Below are positions 1 to 5,991 of a DNA stretch of 17,703 bases, piece after piece. How positions within the stretch are numbered: the first letter of the stretch is position 1; each line of letters starts with the position of its first letter. The DNA lies in assembly GCA_019264505.1 (NCBI GenBank), contig JAHUZY010000353.1:1-17703 (forward strand). Reading direction: 5' to 3'. The position numbers were made by a program, and so were the translations under genes. The notes below the pieces were generated by a model. The model was not told the origin of the DNA. It searched no databases and was given only the letters and a program-made list of their open reading frames with translations. The stretch comes from Phenylobacterium sp. (lineage in GTDB: Bacteria > Pseudomonadota > Alphaproteobacteria > Caulobacterales > Caulobacteraceae).

Positions 1-330
1 GCCGGGACCGATCTCTGCGCGCTCGCCGAGATCACCGAACCCGGGGCCAAGAGCTTCCGGTTTCGGGCCGAGGCGGCCATGTTCGCCGGCGTCGTGGTCC
101 GCGTGGGCGAGGAGATCCGCGGCTATGTGGATAGCTGCCCCCACGCCGGCTGGCCCCTCTCGGCGCTCGACGACCGCTACCTGACCCGGGATCACCGCCA
201 CATCCTCTGCGCCGGCCACGGGGCCCTGTTCACCCCGCTCACCGGCGAGTGTGTCGCCGGCCCCTGCTTCGGCGAACGCCTCAGCCCCTGGCCGGTGGAG
301 CTGCGCGATGGCCGGGTGGTGACGGCGTGA
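1..330 (+). CDS. Rieske [2Fe-2S] domain protein, 3' part (5' end outside window)
   Basis: The reading frame is open from the first base to the stop at 328-330, so the start lies upstream; 109 residues are visible. A Rieske iron-sulfur signature is seen: C-P-H at about residues 46-48 and C-A-G-H at about residues 70-73. This is the Cys-x-His / Cys-x-x-His pattern that binds a [2Fe-2S] cluster through two cysteines and two histidines. The small size, without a visible catalytic domain or membrane segment, fits a ferredoxin-like Rieske subunit (nitrite reductase small subunit or dioxygenase ferredoxin type) that passes single electrons in the cytoplasm. A methionine at position 79 lies within the domain fold and is unlikely to be the true start. 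The redox partner cannot be named because the upstream gene is not in the window. Confidence 0.85.
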   Translation, partial: AGTDLCALAEITEPGAKSFRFRAEAAMFAGVVVRVGEEIRGYVDSCPHAGWPLSALDDRYLTRDHRHILCAGHGALFTPLTGECVAGPCFGERLSPWPVELRDGRVVTA

Positions 331-361
331 GGCGCTGAGGGCCTCGCCCGCACCTATCCAT

Positions 362-448
362 CGTCATGGTCGGACTTGATCCGACCATTCATGAACACTG
401 GTCCGGCCGCGGTGTGCATGGACCCCCGGATCAAGTCCGGGGGTGACG
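362..448. repeat. Inverted pair of REP-like intergenic hairpins
   Basis: Two perfect 9-bp hairpins lie between the Rieske gene and the YCII gene. The first is ATGGTCGGA (366-374), loop CTTGA, TCCGACCAT (380-388). The second is ACCCCCGGA (422-430), loop TCAAG, TCCGGGGGT (436-444). The loops are reverse complements, and both units carry the same outer bases (CGTCA at 362-366, TGACG at 444-448). The second unit is therefore the first in opposite orientation, with compensatory changes in the stem. This is the layout of a REP/BIME-type repeat pair. Similar GGACTTGATCC palindromes are, as I remember, frequent between genes in Caulobacterales and related alphaproteobacteria. The pair may also act as a transcript end or stability element for the Rieske gene. 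Confidence 0.75.
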
Positions 449-493
449 GGATGGGGGAGCGGCCTCGAAGGACGAGGGCGCTCGCAGGGGCCT

Positions 494-919
494 CTACCCC
501 TGCCCCGCCAGCTTGTCGGCCACCCGGCCGTGCACGGCTTCGGCTTCCGGGGTCATGATCTCGCCGAAGTCGGACATCTCGTAGAAGGGCCGGATCTCGA
601 TCTCGCTGGGGCCGGGCATGGGATTGGGGCAGCGCTTCACCCAGGCCACGGCCTCCTCCATGTCCTTGACCTCCCAGATCCAGTAGCCGGCCACCACCTC
701 CTTGGTCTCAGTGAAGGGGCCGTCGATCACGGTGCGAGCCTCGCCGTCGAAGGCCACCCGCTTGCCGAAGGAGGTCGGCTTGAGGCCATCGCCCTCCTTC
801 ATGATCCCGGCTTCCACCAGAAGCTCGTTATAGCGGCCCATGGCCTCCATCAGGTCGCTGCCGGGCATGATCCCGGCCTCGCTGTCGGCCGTCGCCTTGA
901 CGAACACCATCACCCGCAT
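494..919 (-). CDS. YCII-related (DGPF domain) protein
   Basis: A 141-residue cytoplasmic protein of the YCII/DGPF family, a small ferredoxin-like alpha-beta fold of mostly unknown function. It starts with a beta strand (MRVMVFVKA) and carries the family signature I-D-G-P-F at about residues 65-69, followed by the usual G-Y-W-I-W-E-V strand and a helix rich in Glu and Ala. The open frame extends upstream, but the ATG at 919 is chosen because GGGAGA (926-931) sits six bases before it and homology begins there. Family members often neighbour ECF sigma-factor genes; none is seen here. The gene is divergent from the methyltransferase across about 155 bases. The family call is confident; no reaction can be assigned. 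Confidence 0.85.
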   Translation of the reverse strand: MRVMVFVKATADSEAGIMPGSDLMEAMGRYNELLVEAGIMKEGDGLKPTSFGKRVAFDGEARTVIDGPFTETKEVVAGYWIWEVKDMEEAVAWVKRCPNPMPGPSEIEIRPFYEMSDFGEIMTPEAEAVHGRVADKLAGQG

Positions 920-981
920 CGCACATCTCCCTCTATCGGCCAGCGGCGGCCGGTCCATGAGCCGAGGACGATGCAGCCCTC

Positions 982-1002
982 CCCGCCCCGACAAAGGGCG
1001 GG
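982..1002. other. GC-rich hairpin in the divergent intergenic region
   Basis: CCCGCCC (982-988) and GGGCGGG (996-1002) form a perfect 7-bp stem with a 7-base loop. An A-run follows on the plus strand (1005-1010). On the minus strand the T-run comes before the hairpin, so it is not an intrinsic terminator in either direction. It lies in the shared upstream region of the YCII and methyltransferase genes and could be an operator or a leader structure of the YCII transcript. There is no direct evidence for either. Confidence 0.3.
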
Positions 1003-1073
1003 ACAAAAAAGGATGCGCCGTTTCACCACGGGGTGCTCGCGACCCTTCCTTAACGGCTTGGCGGCTATGCCAG

Positions 1074-1817
1074 ATGGAGACCTTCGATGGAGCTTTCGTC
1101 TTGGCCGATCCGATCCGCGCGCTCGCCACCCTGAACGGCCGCTTTGCGCCACAGTTCGCCCAGACCATGCTGGGGCGGCCCAGGTCCAGCCAGGACGCAG
1201 CGGCGTTCGCCACCCATTGCCAGGCCATGGGCTTTGAGTTCACCACCGAGTGGGCCGACAACAACATCCCCTATGTGGCGCCCCTGCTGCGGGACTTCGC
1301 CGCCACCCGCGGCCAGATCCGCTATCTCGAGATCGGCGCCTATGAGGGCCGGAACCTGGCCTTCATGGACTGGCTCCTGCCGGCCAAGCTGGATGTGACG
1401 GTCATCGACCCCTGGTTCGACGAGGCGCTGAATCCGGAAGAAAAATACCATGCGGTCGAGCCCCGGTTTCACCGCAACATGGGCAAGCTCGGCTTCACCG
1501 GCCTGACCACCCACAAGGGCTTTTCCACCTACGAGCTGCCCAAGATGCTGGAGCGCGGCGATCGCTTCGACCTGATCTATGTGGACGGCAGCCACACCGC
1601 CTGGGCGGTGATGGTGGACCTGGCCTATTGCGCGGCCCTGCTGGAGGTCGGCGGCATGATGGTGCTGGACGACTACTGGCATGACGAGAGCGAGATCGGC
1701 GGGCCGGGCGTCAAGCAGGCGGTGGACCGCTTCCACGGCGTTTTCCGCCACTATTTCGAGATCAGCGCGGTCTATCGCCAGGTGGCCCTGACCAAGATCG
1801 CCGAGATCCCCCGCTAG
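1074..1817 (+). CDS. Class I SAM-dependent methyltransferase (Methyltransf_24-like)
   Basis: A 247-residue soluble protein with a Rossmann-type methyltransferase core. Motif I is seen as YLEIGAYEGRN (about residues 84-94), the acidic end of strand 2 as VIDPWF (110-115), and the motif IV/V region as FDLIYVDGSHT (165-175), followed by GGMMVLDDYW (193-202). The Y-V-D-G-x-H and L-D-D-Y patterns are typical of the Methyltransf_24 group; the substrate cannot be told. The start is uncertain. The ATG at 1074 has only a weak ribosome binding site. A TTG at 1101 has GGAG eight bases before it and would remove nine residues. The frame extends upstream into non-homologous sequence. The gene stands alone and ends 14 bases before a strong terminator. 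Confidence 0.85.
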   Translation: METFDGAFVLADPIRALATLNGRFAPQFAQTMLGRPRSSQDAAAFATHCQAMGFEFTTEWADNNIPYVAPLLRDFAATRGQIRYLEIGAYEGRNLAFMDWLLPAKLDVTVIDPWFDEALNPEEKYHAVEPRFHRNMGKLGFTGLTTHKGFSTYELPKMLERGDRFDLIYVDGSHTAWAVMVDLAYCAALLEVGGMMVLDDYWHDESEIGGPGVKQAVDRFHGVFRHYFEISAVYRQVALTKIAEIPR

Positions 1818-1831
1818 GTCGGCCAGGACCG

Positions 1832-1856
1832 GGGCGCCCCGGCGGCGCCCATTTTG
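1832..1856 (+). terminator. Intrinsic terminator after the methyltransferase gene
   Basis: GGGCGCC (1832-1838), loop CCGGC, GGCGCCC (1844-1850), followed directly by ATTTTG. A 7-bp all-GC stem with a 5-base loop and a short T-run, 14 bases past the stop codon, is a convincing Rho-independent terminator. An overlapping 14-base palindrome (1829-1842) gives an alternative fold. Confidence 0.75.
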
Positions 1857-1984
1857 CCAGCGGAAGGCGCCTGCTGCGACACGCGCGCCTGATCTGGGTC
1901 AATTCTGGAAACCGACGTTCCGAATCCGCTGGATATCGGTCGTCTCCAGGCCTATGGGAAGCGGTGACGGGGGTGGGCGCGTCA

Positions 1985-1990
1985 GGGAGC
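1985..1990 (+). promoter_or_regulatory. Ribosome binding site that sets a GTG start
   Basis: AGGGAG lies five bases before the GTG at 1996. It favours that codon over the in-frame ATG at 1954, which lacks a good site. Confidence 0.6.
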
Positions 1991-1995
1991 TGAGC

Positions 1996-3183
1996 GTGCT
2001 GAAGTTTCGTCGTTTTTTCGACACTGAACATCGTCATCACCATCTGGCGGGGCTGCAGGTTTTCCTGGTCGCCCTGCTGGCGGGCGGGCTGGCCGTGGCC
2101 GCCCCCTATATGGGCGGCGAGCGCGCCGAGTTTCGTCTGGCCAGGCTGACCGGCGGCGAGATCGACGCTGCGGCCCTGGAGCGCCTGGCTGGCGCCATGG
2201 ACCCGGCCATGCGCAGCCTCGCCGACCGCTTCGCGCCCCACGAGATCACGCCGGCCTTCGCCCGGGTCGACCGCGAAACCGGGGTCATGAACGCCCTGGA
2301 CGGCGGCGCCCCCGAACCGGCCATCCTGCGCCTACAGGACATGGACGAGGGTCAGGCCCGCCTGTGGAACGCCGCCAATCCTACCTCAGCCCTGCCCAAC
2401 CCCGCAGCAAGGCCCTTCCGCATCTCGGGCGGCTCGCTGCATCAGGCCCGGGCGCTCGATTGCCTCGCCGCCGCCATCTATTACGAAGCCCGGTTTGAGA
2501 GCCTGGACGGCCAGCGGGCCGTGGCCCAGGTGGTGCTGAACCGGGTCCGTCATCCGGCCTATCCCAACTCCGTCTGCGGCGTGGTCTTCCAGGGCTCCAA
2601 CCGCACCACCGGCTGTCAGTTCACCTTCACCTGCGACGGCGCCCTGGGGCGGCCGCCGGAGGCAGAGGGCTGGACACGCGCGCGGCAGATCGCCGAGGCC
2701 GCCCTGTCGGGCTATGTGATGAAGGGGGTCGGCAACGCCACCCACTATCACGCCAACTATGTGGCCCCCTATTGGAGCCCCAGCCTGATGAAGGTGGCCA
2801 CGGTCGGCGCCCATATCTTCTACCGCTGGATGGGCGGCTGGGGTCTGCCCGGCGCCTTTGGCGGGGCCTATGGGGGCGATGAGTCCGTGGGCTTCCAGGT
2901 CGCGGCCCTGAACCGTCTGTCGGGCCCTGGCCTGGTGGAGATGGCCACCCTGGCCGAGGACATGGAGACGCTTGCCCCCACCGGCCTCGCCGGTTCGGGC
3001 GAGACTGACGCCGCCGATGTTCAGGTGATCGAGGTCGCCTCCATCCAGCACGAGATCGTCGCCCAGCCGGACGCCGTGGTCGCCCAGGCCGAAGGTCTGG
3101 TCCCGGCCGAGGATCTGGACTGGGTCGGCCGGGTCAAGCGCGCCCCGCCTCGCCTGGCCATCCCCTCCAGCAACGGCTTCTAG
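1996..3183 (+). CDS. SleB-family cell wall hydrolase, membrane anchored
   Basis: A 395-residue protein with one N-terminal membrane segment (about residues 17-37) and a Hydrolase_2 (SleB-type) domain at about 155-280. The domain has the expected core: A-L-D-C-L-A, then I-Y-Y-E-A-R with the likely catalytic Glu at about 164, then AVAQVVLNRV, a C-G-V-V-F-Q-G element, CQFTFTCDG and the ATHYHANYV element. SleB relatives are lytic transglycosylases cleaving the glycan strands of peptidoglycan; with this topology the domain faces the periplasm. About 115 residues after the domain are Ala/Val/Glu-rich and probably disordered. The GTG start at 1996 is chosen for its AGGGAG site; an ATG at 1954 would add 14 Gly-rich residues. 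The gene converges on the creatininase gene with 18 bases between stops. Confidence 0.88.
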   Translation: MLKFRRFFDTEHRHHHLAGLQVFLVALLAGGLAVAAPYMGGERAEFRLARLTGGEIDAAALERLAGAMDPAMRSLADRFAPHEITPAFARVDRETGVMNALDGGAPEPAILRLQDMDEGQARLWNAANPTSALPNPAARPFRISGGSLHQARALDCLAAAIYYEARFESLDGQRAVAQVVLNRVRHPAYPNSVCGVVFQGSNRTTGCQFTFTCDGALGRPPEAEGWTRARQIAEAALSGYVMKGVGNATHYHANYVAPYWSPSLMKVATVGAHIFYRWMGGWGLPGAFGGAYGGDESVGFQVAALNRLSGPGLVEMATLAEDMETLAPTGLAGSGETDAADVQVIEVASIQHEIVAQPDAVVAQAEGLVPAEDLDWVGRVKRAPPRLAIPSSNGF

Positions 3184-3192
3184 AGCCCGCTC

Positions 3193-3212
3193 CCCCGGCG
3201 CTCAGGCCGGGG
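3193..3212. terminator. Hairpin at the convergent junction of the SleB and creatininase genes
   Basis: CCCCGGC (3193-3199), loop GCTCAG, GCCGGGG (3206-3212): a perfect 7-bp stem covering the creatininase stop codon (3202-3204) and starting nine bases after the hydrolase stop. There is no T-run on either strand, so it may be a bidirectional transcript end or stabiliser rather than a classical terminator. Confidence 0.4.
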
Positions 3213-3951
3213 CGGTCTCGGCCGAAAAGGCCGCCACATCCTCCAGCAGGCCGGCCGCCGCCATGCGCACCAGGTCTCCGCCCTTTTCCGGGGTGGCCTG
3301 GGCCGGATCAGAGCCCATGCGGCCATCGGGATAGCGGGCGCGGAAATCCATCGCCTCGCGGATCGGCCCAGTCGGCGCGATCTTCGGCGCATAGTCGGCG
3401 GTCTTGATGGCGTCGGGATAGGCCCACTGGGTGACCGCAATCTCCGAGGGCGTCGCATGGCTGCCATGGCCGGTGGGGAACTGGCTGTTGGCCAGGGCCA
3501 TGACGCCCTTCAGCTCCCACCAGTTCTTCAGCTTGCAGGCAAAGCCCCGGGGTTTGCCCGCGAAGCTCGCCTCGGCATAGAGCTCGGAAAAGGCCGCCTC
3601 GATGGTGGCGACGTTCCCGCCATGGCCATTGAGGAAATAGATCTTCTCGAACCCCTGGGCCGACAGCGATCGGCACCAGTCGCCGATGGCGGCGATGAAG
3701 GTCGAGGGGCGCAGGGAGATGGTGCCGGGGAAGCCCAGATGATGCTGGGCCATGCCGATATTGAAGGTCGGCGCCACCAGGATGTCGCCGCTCTTCTGGG
3801 CCTCTTGGGCGATGATCTCCGGACACAGCCAGTCGGTGCCCAAGAGGCCGGTGGGACCATGCTGCTCATTGGAGCCGATGGGGATGACCACCGTCTTTGA
3901 GCGGCTGAGGAAGCCCTCGACCTCGGACCAGGTGGACAGGTGCAGCAGCAT
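3202..3951 (-). CDS. Creatininase-family metal-dependent amidohydrolase
   Basis: A 249-residue soluble enzyme of the creatininase/MftE superfamily, binuclear metal amidohydrolases acting on cyclic or linear amides. The metal-site motifs are seen: VIPIGSNEQHGPTGLLGTDW (residues 22-41; likely ligands Glu29, His31, Asp40), F-L-N-G-H-G-G-N (106-113; His110), and G-S-H-A-T-P-S-E (163-170; Glu170 as likely second-metal ligand). Length is normal for the family. The start at 3951 is chosen because GGAG lies eight bases before it; an upstream ATG at 3990 would add 13 residues with a poor ribosome binding site. It is the last gene of the minus-strand cluster, 78 bases after the molybdopterin oxidoreductase. 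True creatininase activity is not implied; the substrate is unknown. Confidence 0.88.
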   Translation of the reverse strand: MLLHLSTWSEVEGFLSRSKTVVIPIGSNEQHGPTGLLGTDWLCPEIIAQEAQKSGDILVAPTFNIGMAQHHLGFPGTISLRPSTFIAAIGDWCRSLSAQGFEKIYFLNGHGGNVATIEAAFSELYAEASFAGKPRGFACKLKNWWELKGVMALANSQFPTGHGSHATPSEIAVTQWAYPDAIKTADYAPKIAPTGPIREAMDFRARYPDGRMGSDPAQATPEKGGDLVRMAAAGLLEDVAAFSAETAPA

Positions 3952-4029
3952 GGGGCGATCTCCGGGGCAAACGGGGCGGTCAATCGACATAGGCCTTCGC
4001 GCCGAACGAGGTAAGCCCCGGCCAGCCCC

Positions 4030-4806
4030 TCAGATGCCGGCGTACCACTCGTAGCCGCGATCCTCCCAGAAGCCGCCCTGTCCGCCGCCGATGTGGGCGA
4101 AGCTCTCCACCGCCTCGATGCGCATGACGTATTTGGCGTGCTTGTAGCCCAGCTGGCGCTCGACCCGCAGGCGCAGGGGGGCGCCGTGCTTCACGGGCAG
4201 GTCCGCGCCGTTCATCTCGTAGGCCAGGATCGTCTGTTCGTGGAAGGCGTCGACCAGGTCGATGCTTTCGTAATAGAGCCCCCGGTCGCCCTCGGCGAAG
4301 GCGTCCAGCCGGTCGGCGCAGTGGAAGACGATGTAGTTGGCCTGGGGCTTGAGCCCGGCCTCCTCCAGCAGGGCAGACAGCCTGGCCCCGGTCCATTGGC
4401 CGATGCTGCTCCAGCCTTCCACGCAGTCGTGGCGGGTGATCTGGGTGCGGGCGGGCCGGGTGCGGAGATCGGCGAGGCTCAGGGAAAGGGGGCGCTCCAC
4501 CAGGCCGCCGATCTCCAGCCGCCAGTCGGCGAAATTGCTGGCCACCAGGGTCTGATAGGCGGTTCCGGCCGGCCGCAGGCTGCCATTGGCGCGGAAGTCC
4601 GGGGAGATGTCGGCCGGCGTGAATTCCCGCGCCAGGGCCGTGCGCGACAGGATCAGCCGCTGAGCGGCCATGGTCAGGCCCTCGGCCCGAGCCAGGGTGG
4701 CGCGGACGCCGGGACTACGGCTGACCTGGTCGCAACCGGCCAGGGTCAGACCCAACAGGGCCGAGCCGGCGCCGGCCAGCAGGCCGCGGCGGGGGATCGA
4801 GGTCAT
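4030..4806 (-). CDS. Molybdopterin-dependent oxidoreductase (sulfite-oxidase fold), Tat/lipoprotein leader
   Basis: A 258-residue Oxidored_molyb-domain protein, distantly related to sulfite oxidase and the MsrP (YedY) catalytic subunit. The leader has a twin arginine (P-R-R-G-L-L, residues 5-10), a short hydrophobic stretch and a lipobox-like L-A-G-C with Cys25, suggesting Tat export of the folded cofactor-loaded enzyme and lipid anchoring in the periplasm. The core carries R-H-D-C-V-E-G-W-S (residues 125-133), where Cys128 is the expected molybdenum ligand, then W-T-G and a C-terminal Y-K-H-A-K-Y element. Its ATG overlaps the stop of the cytochrome b gene (ATGA, 4803-4806), indicating translational coupling and a joint redox function. 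At 258 residues it is shorter than E. coli MsrP, and the partner is not MsrQ-like, so the substrate (methionine sulfoxide, sulfite or other) is unknown. Confidence 0.9.
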   Translation of the reverse strand: MTSIPRRGLLAGAGSALLGLTLAGCDQVSRSPGVRATLARAEGLTMAAQRLILSRTALAREFTPADISPDFRANGSLRPAGTAYQTLVASNFADWRLEIGGLVERPLSLSLADLRTRPARTQITRHDCVEGWSSIGQWTGARLSALLEEAGLKPQANYIVFHCADRLDAFAEGDRGLYYESIDLVDAFHEQTILAYEMNGADLPVKHGAPLRLRVERQLGYKHAKYVMRIEAVESFAHIGGGQGGFWEDRGYEWYAGI

Positions 4807-5612
4807 GAGGGCGCTCCCGAAACGGGCGGCGGCGGCTCACCGCCGGTGATCATGGCCCGCAGCTGGCGCAGGGGACCGGAGGCGACAACCATGGCGATGT
4901 GGACCAGGACGAAGGCGACGATGGCCAGGGCGCTGAGGAAGTGGATGGTCCTCGCCGACTGACGGCCGCCGAACATCTCGAAGGTCCAGGGCCAGGCGGC
5001 GTTGACGCCGGGCGACATGCCCAGGCCGCTCAGCACCATCAGGGGCAGCAGGCCAAAGATGACCGCCAGATAGACCAGCTTCTGCAGGGCGTTGTAACGG
5101 CCGTGGGGGAAGCGCAGGGCCAGATGGTCCCGGATCTCCCGCCCCAGGTGGCGCGGCGAGAGCTCCGCCCGGCGCGGCGCGATATCACGGCGGAAATGCC
5201 CGCTGGCCAGGCCCCAGGCCAGATAGGCCAGGCCATTGAAGACAAACAGCCAGGCGAAGAAGAAGTGCCAGCGGCGCCCCTCGGCCAGGGACCGGTAACC
5301 CGGCAGGGTGGCCCAGGCCGGGAAGCCCCGCCGCTCCCCGTCCGACAGGCCCAGCAGGCCGGTGGTCTCCACCTTCAGCCCGCCCACCTGGGTATAGCCC
5401 GCCAGACCCTGGCCCTTGGGCTCGGCCGTCATGGCGACCCAGGGCTCGGCGAAGGTCGAGGCGTGACCCCAGTAGAGGGCCGGATGAGCGTTGAAGATCT
5501 GCAGGCCGCTGCCCAGCAGGACCAGCAGCACCAGGACGTTGACCCAGTGGGTCAGCCGCACCACGAGGCTGTGCCGGGGTCGGAGCCTTGCGGGGTTGAT
5601 CGGGTCGTCCAA
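4803..5612 (-). CDS. Cytochrome b561-type membrane protein, redox partner of the molybdoenzyme
   Basis: A 269-residue inner-membrane di-haem cytochrome b of the b561/Ni-hydrogenase b-subunit superfamily, close in layout to thiosulfate-reductase-type b subunits. Four membrane segments are seen (about 23-40, 117-135, 178-198, 224-245). Candidate haem-ligand histidines are His22 (R-L-T-H-W), His116 (R-R-W-H-F), His224 (R-T-I-H-F) and His238 (L-V-H-I-A). A loop of about 70 residues between the first two segments contains Gly-rich sequence and is long for the family. It should exchange electrons between the quinone pool and the exported molybdoenzyme encoded next. Translation starts at TTG (5612), strongly supported by GGAGG seven bases upstream; no nearby ATG fits. 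It is the first gene of the cluster. Confidence 0.9.
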   Translation of the reverse strand: MDDPINPARLRPRHSLVVRLTHWVNVLVLLVLLGSGLQIFNAHPALYWGHASTFAEPWVAMTAEPKGQGLAGYTQVGGLKVETTGLLGLSDGERRGFPAWATLPGYRSLAEGRRWHFFFAWLFVFNGLAYLAWGLASGHFRRDIAPRRAELSPRHLGREIRDHLALRFPHGRYNALQKLVYLAVIFGLLPLMVLSGLGMSPGVNAAWPWTFEMFGGRQSARTIHFLSALAIVAFVLVHIAMVVASGPLRQLRAMITGGEPPPPVSGAPS

Positions 5613-5619
5613 GGGACCG

Positions 5620-5624
5620 CCTCC
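5620..5624 (-). promoter_or_regulatory. Strong ribosome binding site for a TTG start
   Basis: On the minus strand GGAGG lies seven bases before the TTG at 5612 and is what decides this non-ATG start for the cytochrome b gene. Confidence 0.75.
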
Positions 5625-5681
5625 GTCGCCATCTGCCAGACACTACGCCGGATCGGCCTGCGGCGTTACAGCGGCGCCGTC

Positions 5682-5706
5682 GGAACGCCTCGCGACCCCG
5701 CACGCT
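5682..5706 (+). promoter_or_regulatory. Possible EcfG/SigT-type stress promoter
   Basis: GGAAC (5682-5686), a 16-base spacer, then CGCT (5703-5706). The alphaproteobacterial general-stress consensus is GGAAC-N16/17-CGTT, so there is one mismatch in the -10 element. The spacing would put transcript start near 5713, about ten bases before the ribosome binding site of the small gene at 5739. This is suggestive only. Confidence 0.3.
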
Positions 5707-5738
5707 GTCCTGGTTCACCCCCCAAAGGAGACCCCGAG

Positions 5739-5903
5739 ATGAGCGAGCAAGACACCAAGCGCCACACCCCGGTCGAGAACCCGCCGCCCGAGCCTCCGGT
5801 GCGCAGCCAGGAAGAACAGATCGAGCGCACCGGCCGTGCGCCGGAAGTGACCGGCCAGACCGAAGAGCTTCCCAAGGACGCCGGGCAGACCGACAAGTCC
5901 TGA
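5739..5903 (+). CDS. Small hydrophilic proline-rich protein, unknown function
   Basis: A 54-residue ORF with the best ribosome binding site in its neighbourhood (AAAGGAG, 5724-5730, eight bases before ATG). The product has no membrane segment, no cysteine and hardly any hydrophobic residues. It is rich in Pro, Glu, Gln, Thr and Lys (for example N-P-P-P-E-P-P near residues 14-20), which predicts an intrinsically disordered cytoplasmic protein. It is transcribed alone, divergent from the cytochrome b cluster with 126 bases between starts. A near-match to a general-stress promoter lies upstream. I do not recognise a family. Short disordered proteins of this composition occur in Caulobacteraceae, so it is probably a real lineage-specific gene, perhaps stress related. 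The function is unknown. Confidence 0.7.
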   Translation: MSEQDTKRHTPVENPPPEPPVRSQEEQIERTGRAPEVTGQTEELPKDAGQTDKS

Positions 5904-5991
5904 CCCTCTAGGGCCGTTGGCGCAGGGCGCGGGCGCCCCTAAGGTCGCCGCACGTCGCCCGGCGCCTGGGCGGTCTTGAGCGGGGGGCCTG

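Noticed and set aside
443..1237. 264-codon plus-strand frame covering the YCII gene
   Set aside because: It is opposite a conserved-family gene, starts inside the REP hairpin and has no domain.
1907..1944. ECF-type promoter (GGAAAC) before the SleB gene
   Set aside because: The -35-like element is imperfect and no suitable -10 lies 16-17 bases downstream.
4030..4806. Naming the molybdoenzyme msrP
   Set aside because: The fold is related, but it is shorter than MsrP, has a lipobox, and its partner is a b561-type cytochrome rather than MsrQ.
4093..4962. 289-codon open frame on the plus strand opposite the molybdoenzyme and cytochrome b genes
   Set aside because: It is antisense to two well-supported genes, has Gly/Gln/His-rich shadow composition and no recognisable domain; long antisense frames are expected at this GC content.
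5925..5938. Terminator after the small proline-rich gene
   Set aside because: GGGCG-CGGG-CGCCC can fold, but the stem is short, no T-run follows and such palindromes are common in this GC-rich sequence.
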